Assembly (NCBI GenBank): GCA_934692905.1 | Contig: CAKUUM010000008.1 | Span: 1 to 60,494 of the forward strand | From: an uncultured Bacteroidales bacterium | Lineage (GTDB): Bacteria; Bacteroidota; Bacteroidia; Bacteroidales; Paludibacteraceae | Reading direction: 5' to 3' | Length of the DNA: 60,494 nucleotides | In this document: positions 11,467-19,351 of the stretch, piece after piece | Layout of the letters: each line of letters starts with the position of its first letter | Position numbering within the stretch: position 1 is the first letter of the stretch | Position numbers and translations under genes: made by a program | The notes under the pieces: generated by a model | Told to the model about the DNA's origin: nothing | What the model saw: the letters and a program-made list of their open reading frames with translations, nothing else | The model's database searches: none

Positions 11467-12252
11467 TTATTCGTCGAATAGCTTGGCTTGTTGCCAGAGG
11501 GCTTCCATCTCATCGAGAGACATGTCCTCAAGGCGGCGGTTCTGCGCCTTGGCTTGCTCCTCGATGTAGTTGAAACGGTGCATGAACTTGAGGTTCGTCT
11601 TCTCCAACGCATTGTCGGGGCGAATCTTGTAGAGGCGTGCGGCATTCACAAGCGCGAACAGCACATCGCCAAACTCCTCTGTGGCTTTCTCGGCATCCAT
11701 ATTGGCAACTTCTGCTTCGAACTCGGCGAGTTCTTCCTTGACTTTTGCCCAGACATCTTCACGTTTCTCCCAATCGAAGCCCACATTAGCCACTTTGTCC
11801 TGTATGCGGTATGCCTTGACAAGGGCGGGAAGGCTGTCGGGGATGCCGCTGAGGACGGTCTTGTTGCCGCCTTTCTCACGCAGTTTCACCTGCTCCCACA
11901 AGTGGCTGACTTCCTCGGCGTTGCGGGCTGCCTCGTCGCCATATACGTGCGGGTGACGGAAAATGAGTTTGTCGCACAGCCTGTTGCATACGTCGGCTAT
12001 GTCGAAATCGCCCGTTTCACTGCCTATCTTGGCGTAGAAAACGACGTGAAGGAGCACGTCGCCGAGTTCCTTGCTTATCTCGTTCATGTCGTGACGCATG
12101 ATGGCGGTGGCGAGTTCGTAGGTCTCTTCGATGGTGTTCTGCCGCAGACTCTCGAAGGTCTGTTTGCGGTCCCACGGGCATTTCTCGCGAAGTTCGTCCA
12201 TGACGGTAAGCAGGCGGTCAAAGGCTGCTAATTGTTCTGCTCTTGTGTGCAT
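11467..12252 (-). CDS. mazG: Nucleoside triphosphate pyrophosphohydrolase MazG
   Basis: Hydrolyses (d)NTPs to monophosphates and pyrophosphate, a house-cleaning role. The 261-aa product contains two MazG domains. The first has CPWDRKQTFESL, the metal-binding TIEETYELATAI and KELGDVLLHVVFYA. The second has ATEEFGDVLFALVNAARL and the typical end ALEKTNLKFMHRFNYIEEQA. I start at the ATG at 12252 (MHTRAEQL), although the frame stays open far upstream; the upstream part is the mirror of lpxH and is Pro/Arg-rich nonsense. The start overlaps the 3' end of lpxH by 25 bp, so they form an operon. Confidence 0.95.
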   Translation of the reverse strand: MHTRAEQLAAFDRLLTVMDELREKCPWDRKQTFESLRQNTIEETYELATAIMRHDMNEISKELGDVLLHVVFYAKIGSETGDFDIADVCNRLCDKLIFRHPHVYGDEAARNAEEVSHLWEQVKLREKGGNKTVLSGIPDSLPALVKAYRIQDKVANVGFDWEKREDVWAKVKEELAEFEAEVANMDAEKATEEFGDVLFALVNAARLYKIRPDNALEKTNLKFMHRFNYIEEQAKAQNRRLEDMSLDEMEALWQQAKLFDE

Positions 12253-13022
12253 AATGTGATATTTCCTTGTTCGTCCATTCGGGCATAGGTCCACAACCGC
12301 CAGCAGTCGCCGAGGATAACGACACGCGCGTGGCGTGCTATCATCAGGTCGAGGTCGATGTGCCGATGTCCGAAAATGTAATAGTCGTGATGGTTGCCGA
12401 GTTGCTCCTGCTCCTTTGCGAAGAGCACCAACTCTTCGGCGTTCTCGCCCTTGTAGGGGCAAGGGTGCGCCAGTTCTTTCATGCGGCTGCGGCGCGCCCA
12501 CTCGTAGCCGAAACGGTTGCCGAGGGCAGGGGGCATGAGGCGGAAGAATGTCTGCGGGATTGGGTTGTGGAAGAATGCCCGCAGGCGAATGAAATTGCGA
12601 ATCTTCCTGCGGACGGGCGCGGGGAGCGTCTGCAGGTAGCCGGAAGGTATGATGCCGTCGCCGTGGGCAAGGTAGAGGGTGCGCCCGTGGATGGTGGTTG
12701 TTATGGGCGTGCGGTGGATAAGGACACCCGTTTCGCGGGCGAGCCATCCGAATGTCCAAATATCATGATTACCAATGAAATAGTGCACCTCTATGCCGCG
12801 GTTCGTCAGGTCTCGGAGGGTGTTGAGGAAGGGGCGATAGGTCTCCTTGTCGGGGTCGCGCCAGAGGTACTCGTACCAGAAGTCGAACATATCGCCGAGG
12901 AGGTAGATAGTCGTGGCATCCTCCGCCATGGTGCGCAACAATGCCACCAAGCGGGCTTGGTGTTCGCCAGGGTTCGCGATGGCACGGGAACCCAAATGTG
13001 CATCTGAGAGAAAATAAACCAC
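12228..13022 (-). CDS. lpxH: UDP-2,3-diacylglucosamine diphosphatase LpxH
   Basis: Cleaves UDP-2,3-diacylglucosamine to lipid X in lipid A synthesis at the inner membrane face. The 264-aa calcineurin-like phosphoesterase shows all metal motifs: LSDAHLGS at residues 5-12, GDMFDFW near 43, GNHDIWTFGW near 84, LAHGDG near 118 and a late GHRH near 220. The start ATG at 13022 gives the compact N-terminus MVYFLSDAHLG typical of Bacteroidota members. It overlaps mazG at its 3' end. No clear promoter motif is visible in the 133-bp upstream gap. Confidence 0.92.
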   Translation of the reverse strand: MVYFLSDAHLGSRAIANPGEHQARLVALLRTMAEDATTIYLLGDMFDFWYEYLWRDPDKETYRPFLNTLRDLTNRGIEVHYFIGNHDIWTFGWLARETGVLIHRTPITTTIHGRTLYLAHGDGIIPSGYLQTLPAPVRRKIRNFIRLRAFFHNPIPQTFFRLMPPALGNRFGYEWARRSRMKELAHPCPYKGENAEELVLFAKEQEQLGNHHDYYIFGHRHIDLDLMIARHARVVILGDCWRLWTYARMDEQGNITLCTQEQNN

Positions 13023-13155
13023 GTTATTTACGATTTGCTAATTTACGATGTACGATTTATAACAGGAACATATAATTGTCACGAATTGACCATTAATTTT
13101 TACGTTCTTACCTCTTAACCGCGGACGAGGCGTCCGCGTCCCCGGAGACATGCCA
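13023..13155. other. Intergenic spacer with dispersed repeats
   Basis: Contains an 18-bp sequence (13040-13057, AATTTACGATGTACGATT) found exactly inverted at 36420-36437, and a GC-rich element ACCGCGGACGAGGCGTCCGCGTCCCC-type copy at about 13119-13144 related to the 11217/14421 family. Confidence 0.55.
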
Positions 13156-13470
13156 TTACATGAAACCGAGTTCGAGTTTGGCCTCTTCGGACATCATGTC
13201 CTTGTTCCATTCGGGTTCGAAGACGATGTTCACGTTGACGGTTTTGATGCCCTCCACGGAGCCGACCTTCTGCTTGATGTCCTCCACCAGGAAGTCTGCA
13301 GCAGGACACCCCGGAGCCGTGAGCGTCATGTCGATATTGCATGTGCCGTCGCCAGGGAGGTCAATGCGGTAGATAAGTCCGAGGTCGTATATATTAACAG
13401 GTATCTCGGGGTCAAAGACCGTCTTCAGCATCTTGAGGACCTGCTCTTCTGTCTCTAAAAATTCGTTCAT
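13156..13470 (-). CDS. SufT/MIP18-type iron-sulfur assembly protein (DUF59)
   Basis: Small protein of the DUF59 (MIP18, PaaD, SufT) family, associated with maturation of Fe-S proteins. The 104-aa product shows the family core: DPEIPVNIYDLGLIY at residues about 20-34, MTLTAPGCPAADFLVEDI at about 48-65, and the end VNIVFEPEWNKDMMSEEAK. The reactive cysteine in PGCP is present. It is transcribed alone from a strong promoter at 13533-13563 and is not next to suf genes here, so its client is not visible. Confidence 0.9.
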   Translation of the reverse strand: MNEFLETEEQVLKMLKTVFDPEIPVNIYDLGLIYRIDLPGDGTCNIDMTLTAPGCPAADFLVEDIKQKVGSVEGIKTVNVNIVFEPEWNKDMMSEEAKLELGFM

Positions 13471-13532
13471 ATCGGTTTATGCGTTTGCGAGCGTGAGCCT
13501 GTCGGGATGACATAGCACACGGAATGGACCTG

Positions 13533-13563
13533 CAAAGTTACTGCTTTTTCATGATTTTTGCAA
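13533..13563 (-). promoter_or_regulatory. Promoter of the SufT-like gene
   Basis: Minus strand: TTG (13563-13561), 20 bp, TAACTTTG (13540-13533) within AAAAAGCAGTAACTTTGCAG, the same extended core seen at pnp. Confidence 0.75.
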
Positions 13564-13607
13564 AGAAAGATGGATTAGAAAATAGCATAATGAGTCCAAG
13601 AAGAGAT

Positions 13608-14327
13608 TCAGAGAATCGTTTGTATATCACGGAGAGCGGGGACGATGTATGTGGCGGATTCGCCGTCGGGAAGGGGAGTTGTGGTGGGACGTATCCAGAG
13701 TTGGTCGATGTGGGCACGCTGGGCACCCTGTATGTCCGAGTACCAGGAGTCGCCAACCATAACCGCCTCGTCGGCACGGATGCCGTTGCGCTCCAAAGCG
13801 ACTTCGTAGATGCGCGGGTTGGGCTTCTGGCACCCTACCTCTTCACTCAGGACAATGTGGGTGAACAAATCCTGCAACCCACTGCGAGCAATCTTCTCGT
13901 ATTGCACTTCGACAAAGCCATTGCTGACGATGGTCAGCGGATAGCGGGCGGCAAGGTAGCGCACCATCTCCTCTGCGTCGGGGAGAAGGGCAAAGTGCTG
14001 TGTGGTGAGGACAAGGAAGTCGTCGCTCATGCGGCGGGCAAGGTCTTGCAACGGGCGGGACTGCATGAGCGCAGGGCTGCCGCCAAGGGACTGCACAAGC
14101 GGCCACAGGAAACGGTCAATGCGCAGGAAATCTTTGGTAACTTCGTCCTCACCGTAGCGGTGCCAAAGTTCAATGTTGTGGGGATGGTAGAGGGAGAAAA
14201 AGTCATCGAATGAGGCAAAGAACTCGGAGAGATGGTACTTGGTGTACATCTCTTGCAGGGAGATTTTGGCGGCTTGTGCAAAGTCACCTATGGTATCATC
14301 CCAATCCAAAAATACTGCTTTGTACAT
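13608..14327 (-). CDS. HAD-family hydrolase, YjjG-like nucleotidase
   Basis: Haloacid-dehalogenase phosphatase of 239 aa. Motif I is DWDDTIGDF (residues 9-17), motif II TIVSNG near 130, motif III lysine in CQKPNPRIYE near 168, and motif IV VGDSWYSDIQGA near 190. Residues 20-110 form the helical C1 cap. The layout matches the YjjG (noncanonical pyrimidine 5'-nucleotidase) branch, but substrate cannot be read from sequence. It follows ruvB on the same strand, separated by 151 bp filled with a GC-rich dispersed repeat, and is separated by 137 bp from the SufT-like gene, whose promoter lies in that gap. Confidence 0.88.
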   Translation of the reverse strand: MYKAVFLDWDDTIGDFAQAAKISLQEMYTKYHLSEFFASFDDFFSLYHPHNIELWHRYGEDEVTKDFLRIDRFLWPLVQSLGGSPALMQSRPLQDLARRMSDDFLVLTTQHFALLPDAEEMVRYLAARYPLTIVSNGFVEVQYEKIARSGLQDLFTHIVLSEEVGCQKPNPRIYEVALERNGIRADEAVMVGDSWYSDIQGAQRAHIDQLWIRPTTTPLPDGESATYIVPALRDIQTIL

Positions 14328-14337
14328 TTCTTAAAGA

Positions 14338-14450
14338 TTTACGAACCGCGGACGAGAGAACACCCCATTTCGCCCACGGGGCTCATAGGGACCCCGCAGG
14401 GCGTCCGCGTCCCCGGCGTATGACGACGCGAGACGCGCCGTCCCCATACG
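14338..14450. repeat. Composite GC-rich intergenic repeat
   Basis: The 29 bp at 14421-14449 match 11217-11245 exactly. The preceding part (14341-14415, ACCGCGGACGAG ... GGCGTCCGCGTCCCCGGCG) resembles 13119-13144 and 11280-11345. Inverted GGACGCG/CGCGTCC segments suggest foldback potential. It fills the gap between ruvB and the HAD gene. Confidence 0.7.
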
Positions 14451-14478
14451 TTGCGTTGTTCCTAATGCCACAATACTC

Positions 14479-15501
14479 TTAGAAGAGTGAGGGCTGGTCG
14501 GATGGGGAGTACGGGGTTTTGCCAAGGTGGCGGTAGGCAAGTTCGGTGGTTTCGCGACCACGAGGGGTGCGTTTGATGAAGCCTTCCTTGATGAGGTAGG
14601 GTTCATAGACATCCTCAATAGTACCAGGGTCCTCACCCATCGCAGTGGCAATGGTATTCAAGCCAACAGGTCCGCCACGGAACTTGTCAATGATAGTATT
14701 GAGGAGTTTGTTGTCTATCTCATCGAGTCCGAAAGTGTCGATATTAAGTGCCTCGAGGGCATATTGGGCGATGCCGAGGTCTATGCTGCCGTTGCCCTTG
14801 ACCTGCGCGAAATCCCGCACACGGCGCAGGAGCGCATTGGCAATACGCGGCGTACCACGACTGCGACGTGCAATCTCGCCTGCGGCTTTGCTGTCGATGG
14901 CTATGCCGAGGAGCCGGGCACTGCGTGTGACGATGCCCGCGAGAATGTCGGCATCGTAGTACTCGAGGTGGCAGTTGATGCCGAAACGGGCACGCAACGG
15001 GCTAGTCAGCAGACCGCTACGGGTAGTGGCACCTATGAGCGTGAAATGGTTGAGGTCTATCTGAATGGTGCGCGCCGACGGTCCTTTGTCTATCATAATA
15101 TCAATACGATAGTCCTCCATGGCAGAGTACAGGTACTCCTCGACAATGGGGGAGAGACGGTGAATCTCGTCGATGAAAAGGACATCGTTCTCATCGAGGG
15201 AGGTGAGGAGCCCCGCAAGGTCGCCCGGCTTGTCGAGCACAGGTCCCGAAGTGATTTTGAAACCTACGCCCAACTCGTTGGCAATGATGTTGCTAAGGGT
15301 CGTCTTGCCAAGCCCGGGAGGTCCGAAAAGGAGTACGTGGTCCAGGCTTTCGTGACGAAGACGTGCCGCCTCCACAAAGATACGGAGATTGCTGACAATC
15401 TTGGACTGCCCCGCAAAATCAGCAAAACGGAGCGGGCGGAGTGCGTTGTCCTGCTCCTTCTCCGTCATCTGCTCGCGTATATCGAAATCGTTGTCTGTCA
15501 T
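14479..15501 (-). CDS. ruvB: Holliday junction DNA helicase RuvB
   Basis: Hexameric AAA+ motor that, with RuvA, drives branch migration of Holliday junctions. The 340-aa product begins at the ATG at 15501 (MTDNDFDIREQM); the open frame upstream is the mirror of the ABC gene. Motifs: GPPGLGKTTLSNIIA Walker A near residue 58, LFIDEIHRL Walker B near 107, sensor GATTRSG near 155, arginine finger SPLRARFG near 165, and the C-terminal winged helix with GLDEIDNKLL and KRTPRGRETTELAYRHLG. The start overlaps the stop of the upstream ABC ATPase by four bases (ATGA). Confidence 0.97.
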   Translation of the reverse strand: MTDNDFDIREQMTEKEQDNALRPLRFADFAGQSKIVSNLRIFVEAARLRHESLDHVLLFGPPGLGKTTLSNIIANELGVGFKITSGPVLDKPGDLAGLLTSLDENDVLFIDEIHRLSPIVEEYLYSAMEDYRIDIMIDKGPSARTIQIDLNHFTLIGATTRSGLLTSPLRARFGINCHLEYYDADILAGIVTRSARLLGIAIDSKAAGEIARRSRGTPRIANALLRRVRDFAQVKGNGSIDLGIAQYALEALNIDTFGLDEIDNKLLNTIIDKFRGGPVGLNTIATAMGEDPGTIEDVYEPYLIKEGFIKRTPRGRETTELAYRHLGKTPYSPSDQPSLF

Positions 15502-16217
15502 GTAGTTACGTCTCTGAATAGTTCTTCCAATTGTTTGACTCCTCCGATGTCCGCCATGGGGCGGTCGGCACGTATGCAGCCGTGGTCGATGATGATGACG
15601 CGACTGCACATCTCGGCTACCTCCTGGAGTATGTGTGTGGAGAGTATGACCATGCGGTCGGTGCCCACGCTGCGTATGAGGGCGCGTATATCCTCCAACT
15701 GATTGGGGTCGAGCCCTGTGGTGGGCTCGTCGAGAATCAACAGTTCGGGGTCGCCGATGAGTGCCTGTGCCAGTCCGACACGCTGTTTGTAGCCCTTGGA
15801 GAGTTCGCCGATGCGTTTGTTCGCCTCGGGGGTGAGCCCTACGCGGGTGATGAGTTGCTCCACGCATTCCATTTGCGCCTTTCCACGCAGGGACGGCAGA
15901 CGCAGGCGCACGAAGAACAGGAGGTATTCGTGCACGTACATCTCGTCGTAGAGCGGGTTCTGCTCGGGTAGGTAGCCGATAGTGGCGGGGACTTCGAGAA
16001 GGGGCTTGCGGGGCTCGGTGTCGGTGTCAGAATCCCGTCTTTTGGCGGGTTTGTCGCCCTCCCATACGCCTACGAGGATTTTCATCAGCGTGGATTTGCC
16101 TGCGCCGTTTGGTCCCAACAGCCCAACGACCTCACCATCGCGGATAGTGAGATTGATATCGGATAACACGTGCTGCCTGCCGATGTGCTTGTTGAGATGC
16201 CGGACACAAATAGCCAT
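15498..16217 (-). CDS. ABC transporter ATP-binding protein, GldA-like
   Basis: ATPase of the ABC-2 type. Motifs: GPNGAGKST Walker A, an Arg/Asp insertion (KRRDSDTDTEP) after the first strand, YLPEQNPLY Q-loop, LSKGYKQRVGLAQAL signature, LLILDEPTTGLDP Walker B and STHILQEV switch. It resembles GldA, the ATPase linked to gliding motility or T9SS in Bacteroidota, but no permease partner is adjacent, so the name is not assigned. I start at ATG 16217 (MAICVRH, 239 aa): a longer frame reaches 16271, but the -7 box at 16241-16248 lies inside that extension, so the transcript begins near 16235. Confidence 0.85.
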   Translation of the reverse strand: MAICVRHLNKHIGRQHVLSDINLTIRDGEVVGLLGPNGAGKSTLMKILVGVWEGDKPAKRRDSDTDTEPRKPLLEVPATIGYLPEQNPLYDEMYVHEYLLFFVRLRLPSLRGKAQMECVEQLITRVGLTPEANKRIGELSKGYKQRVGLAQALIGDPELLILDEPTTGLDPNQLEDIRALIRSVGTDRMVILSTHILQEVAEMCSRVIIIDHGCIRADRPMADIGGVKQLEELFRDVTT

Positions 16218-16240
16218 ACCAATCCAAGATAAATCGGCTG

Positions 16241-16271
16241 CAAATATACTACTTTTTGGCGGAAATGACAA
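16241..16271 (-). promoter_or_regulatory. Promoter of the GldA-like/ruvB operon
   Basis: Minus strand: TTG (16271-16269), 20 bp, TATATTTG (16248-16241), then CAGCCG. It decides the start codon of the ABC gene (see that entry). Confidence 0.75.
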
Positions 16272-16350
16272 GGAGGGTGGCGTTTTTTTTAGGATAAGAG
16301 GCGCAGAATATGGTGGAAAAAGTGCGACAAGATTCTGACAAGGTCACGAC

Positions 16351-16418
16351 AAGGTCGGCAGAATCACATACTAATAACATACTAATAACATACTAATCTC
16401 ATACACTTACCCCGACAA
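16351..16418 (+). repeat. Dispersed 11-bp-unit repeat, copy B
   Basis: AAGGTCGGCAGAATCA, three CATACTAATNN units, CATACACTTAC, CCCGACAA. Its AAGGTCGG end faces the minus-strand promoter at 16241-16271, 80 bp away. The companion AATGCGTAATGCATAATGCGC sequence (about 16435-16463) follows on the distal side. Confidence 0.85.
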
Positions 16419-16506
16419 ATACACGGCAAGCAATGCACAATGCGTAATGCATAATGCGCAATGTCCAAAGGCAGGAAATGATTGTTCTGAATGGTGTGGG
16501 GAGAGG

Positions 16507-18780
16507 TTATTGCGGGTCCACGTCGGGGAGTATGATTGTGCCGCGGCAGTCGGGTTGCACCTGTACGAAGCGGATATGCTCCATCAGCAGGCGTTTGGCA
16601 AGGGCGATGTTGGCGGTTGCCTCTATGGACAGGCGTATCTGGCGCACGTGGTAGTTCTGCACACGCGCCACTGATGGCACGATGATGCCTGTGCAACGCT
16701 TGCCGAATGTGCCGCTCAGCCGTGATTGCAACAGGCGCGATGCGGCATCTAACCGCGCAGCATCGTGGTGCTTGAGTGTGAGGATAATCAGCCTGTAGAA
16801 CGGCGGGTAGTGATACTGCTCGCGCTCTTGTATCTGTTGGCGGTAAAGCCCCTCGTAATCGTGGTTACGGAGCAGCACGTAGATGAAGTTCTTCGGGTCA
16901 AAGGTCTGTATCACCACCTCGCCCTGACCGCCCGTGCGTCCCGCACGCCCGCTGACCTGTTCGAGCATCTGGAAGGCACGCTCGTAACTGCGAAAGTCTG
17001 GCTGGTTGAGCAGCGTGTCCGCCTGAAGCACTGCCACAAGGCTGACGTCGTTGAAGTGTAGCCCTTTCGTAACCATCTGAGTACCAATCAGTATATCGAC
17101 CCGATGGGCTGCAAAGTCGTCGATGATGCGCTGGTATCCGTCCTTGGTGCGCGTGGTGTCGAGGTCCATCCGCGCCACCCGCGCGGCAGGAAAGTACTGC
17201 TGTATCTCTTCCTCCAGACGCTCGGTGCCGAAACCGTGCTCACGGTAGGGCGTGTGGCACTTGGGGCATAGCACGGGTGCGGGAACGGTATAGCCGCAAC
17301 TATGGCAGACGAGGGTGCGCGTCTGCTTGTGGTACGTCATGCTGACATCGCAGTTGACGCAACGGGGCACCTCGCCGCAATTGGGGCACTGCAGAAAAGG
17401 TGCGTAGCCGCGGCGGTTCTGAAAGAGGATGATTTGCTTGCCACGGGCAATCTCTTCGCGCATGCGCAGGACCAGCGGGTCGGAGAAATGCCCGTACATC
17501 TCCTTGCGGTGGTACTGCCGCTGGAGGTCAATCATCGTGATGCGGGGCAGTTGCAGCCCCTGGTACCGCTCGCGCATCTGCACCAGTCCGTATTTGCCCG
17601 TCAAGGCGTTGTAGTAGGTCTCGACAGAGGGCGTGGCGGTGCCGAGCAGCACTTTGGCACCAAACAGACGCGCCATGATGATGGCTGCGGAACGGGCATG
17701 GTAGCGGGGCGCAGGGTCTTGCTGTTTGTACGATGACTCGTGCTCCTCGTCCACGATAATCATTCCCAAGTTGTTGAAAGGCAGAAAGACAGCCGACCGC
17801 GCACCGATGATGACGAGCGGCGTTTGGCTCCGTGCCACCTGATAGTATATCTCCACCCTCTCGGCGTTGCTGAAACGCGAATGATAGACTACTAACTGTT
17901 GCCCGAACACACTGCGCAAGCGGTCGGTCAGTTGCGTGGTGAGGGCTATTTCGGGTACCAAATAGAGAACGCTCCGCCCCTCTTGCAGCAGGTTGGCAAT
18001 CAAGTGGATATACACTTCCGTCTTGCCGCTGGAAGTCACGCCGTGCAGCAGCGTCACCTCGTGGCTCTGCCATGCCTTCCGTATGGCATCCAATGCCTTT
18101 TGCTGCTGAATATCAAGGGAATGCGGCGGAGTGACGTTGCCTGTATATTGGCGCAGGCGTGAGATGGTCTGCTCCTGGTCTTGCAAGATGTGCTTGTCCA
18201 TCAACGCCCGCAGTACGGCACCGCTCTCGCCACTTGTCTCCAGCAGCAGGCGACGCTCTACGGGCTTGTAAGCGTTCTGATTATCAGCACTCAGGCTAAG
18301 GAAAGTGAGCAGCAGGTGCTCCTGTTTGGGTGCGCGGCGCAGACTATCCAGCACCTCCTGCAGGCGGTCGCCAGCAGCATACGGAGGTGCCAGCACCACG
18401 TAGTGCACCGTGGCGGCAGAGTAGTCGTCATCGATGATACCCGCCGGCAATGCCGCAGCCAGCACTTCGCCGAGGGTGCACAGATAGTAGCGCGCAATCC
18501 ACTCCCATAGTGCAATCTGCTGTGCCGTCACCACGGGAGTCTCGTCCAGAACCTGCAGTATATCACGCACTTTCACGCCCTCAGGGGCTGCGCCGTCGTG
18601 GGGACGGTACACCACACCCGTGATGCTCTTCTTGCCCAAAGGCACCAGTACCCGCACTCCAACGGGCGGGCACTGCATGCTGTCGGGGACACTATATATA
18701 TAGGTGTCGGCGATAGCCAACGGCAATATGACGTCTATGTATGCGATGGGGTTAGGACTGCTGTGCCTGTTCGGCGGCAA
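16507..18780 (-). CDS. priA: Primosomal replication restart helicase PriA
   Basis: Superfamily 2 helicase that recognises abandoned forks and reloads the replisome. The 757-aa product has the N-terminal 3' DNA-binding domain (DVILPLAIADTYIYSVPD), Walker A GVTSSGKTEVY near residue 245, DEEH box IIVDEEHESSYKQ near 340, and the zinc-binding region CPNCGEVPRCVNCDVS ... CHSCG ... CPKCH near 465-515. Later motifs include GTQMVTKGLHF and QVSGRAGRTGGQGEV. The conserved N-terminus requires a start at or near 18780, where the codon is TTG; no ATG fits. It overlaps tdk by 29 bp and is the last gene of the operon. Confidence 0.96.
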   Translation of the reverse strand: MPPNRHSSPNPIAYIDVILPLAIADTYIYSVPDSMQCPPVGVRVLVPLGKKSITGVVYRPHDGAAPEGVKVRDILQVLDETPVVTAQQIALWEWIARYYLCTLGEVLAAALPAGIIDDDYSAATVHYVVLAPPYAAGDRLQEVLDSLRRAPKQEHLLLTFLSLSADNQNAYKPVERRLLLETSGESGAVLRALMDKHILQDQEQTISRLRQYTGNVTPPHSLDIQQQKALDAIRKAWQSHEVTLLHGVTSSGKTEVYIHLIANLLQEGRSVLYLVPEIALTTQLTDRLRSVFGQQLVVYHSRFSNAERVEIYYQVARSQTPLVIIGARSAVFLPFNNLGMIIVDEEHESSYKQQDPAPRYHARSAAIIMARLFGAKVLLGTATPSVETYYNALTGKYGLVQMRERYQGLQLPRITMIDLQRQYHRKEMYGHFSDPLVLRMREEIARGKQIILFQNRRGYAPFLQCPNCGEVPRCVNCDVSMTYHKQTRTLVCHSCGYTVPAPVLCPKCHTPYREHGFGTERLEEEIQQYFPAARVARMDLDTTRTKDGYQRIIDDFAAHRVDILIGTQMVTKGLHFNDVSLVAVLQADTLLNQPDFRSYERAFQMLEQVSGRAGRTGGQGEVVIQTFDPKNFIYVLLRNHDYEGLYRQQIQEREQYHYPPFYRLIILTLKHHDAARLDAASRLLQSRLSGTFGKRCTGIIVPSVARVQNYHVRQIRLSIEATANIALAKRLLMEHIRFVQVQPDCRGTIILPDVDPQ

Positions 18781-19351
18781 TGGCTTTCTCGTAGCATGCG
18801 CGGCAGAGAGGCTCGTAACTCTCTGTCTCTCCGAGCAATACGCGCTTGTCGCTGTTCACCGTGCGGTGACTCACATAGGCGAGGTCGCCGCAATGTACGC
18901 AGATGGCGTGCGTCTTATAGACATCGTCGGCAATCGCCATCAGCGCAGGCATCGGACCAAAAGGCACGCCCTTGAAGTCCATATCCAGACCCGCACAGAT
19001 AACACGTATGCCACGGCGCGCCAATTCATTGCATACCTCCACGATACCCATATCGAAGAACTGCGCCTCGTCAATGCCCACCACGTCCACATCATTGGCA
19101 AGCAGCAGGATATTCTGCGACGAGTCCACGGGCGTGGACGGAATGGAATTGTGGTCGTGGCTCACCACGTCCTCCTCACTATACCGCACATCTATCGCGG
19201 GCTTGAATATCTCCACATTGAGGTGTGCGAACTGGGCGCGTTTCATACGGCGAATCAACTCCTCGGTCTTGCCCGAGAACATGCTGCCGCATACGACTTC
19301 GATGCTGCCTCGTCTCAAACGAGGTCCTTGTGTGTCACGTTCGTTGAACAT
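18752..19351 (-). CDS. tdk: Thymidine kinase (type II)
   Basis: Phosphorylates thymidine to dTMP in nucleotide salvage. The 199-aa product has the P-loop VVCGSMFSGKTEELI near residue 20, the Walker B-like VVGIDEAQFFD near 92, the lasso and FKGVPFGPMPALMAIAD segment, and the zinc site made of CVHC and CRAC pairs near residues 152 and 182. Length and motifs match the tetrameric TK1-like bacterial family. It overlaps recJ upstream by 37 bp and priA downstream by 29 bp. Confidence 0.97.
   Translation of the reverse strand: MFNERDTQGPRLRRGSIEVVCGSMFSGKTEELIRRMKRAQFAHLNVEIFKPAIDVRYSEEDVVSHDHNSIPSTPVDSSQNILLLANDVDVVGIDEAQFFDMGIVEVCNELARRGIRVICAGLDMDFKGVPFGPMPALMAIADDVYKTHAICVHCGDLAYVSHRTVNSDKRVLLGETESYEPLCRACYEKAIAAEQAQQS

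Noticed and set aside
16218..16271. Extended N-terminus of the GldA-like protein
   Set aside because: The -7 and -33 promoter elements lie inside this extension, so it would not be in the transcript.
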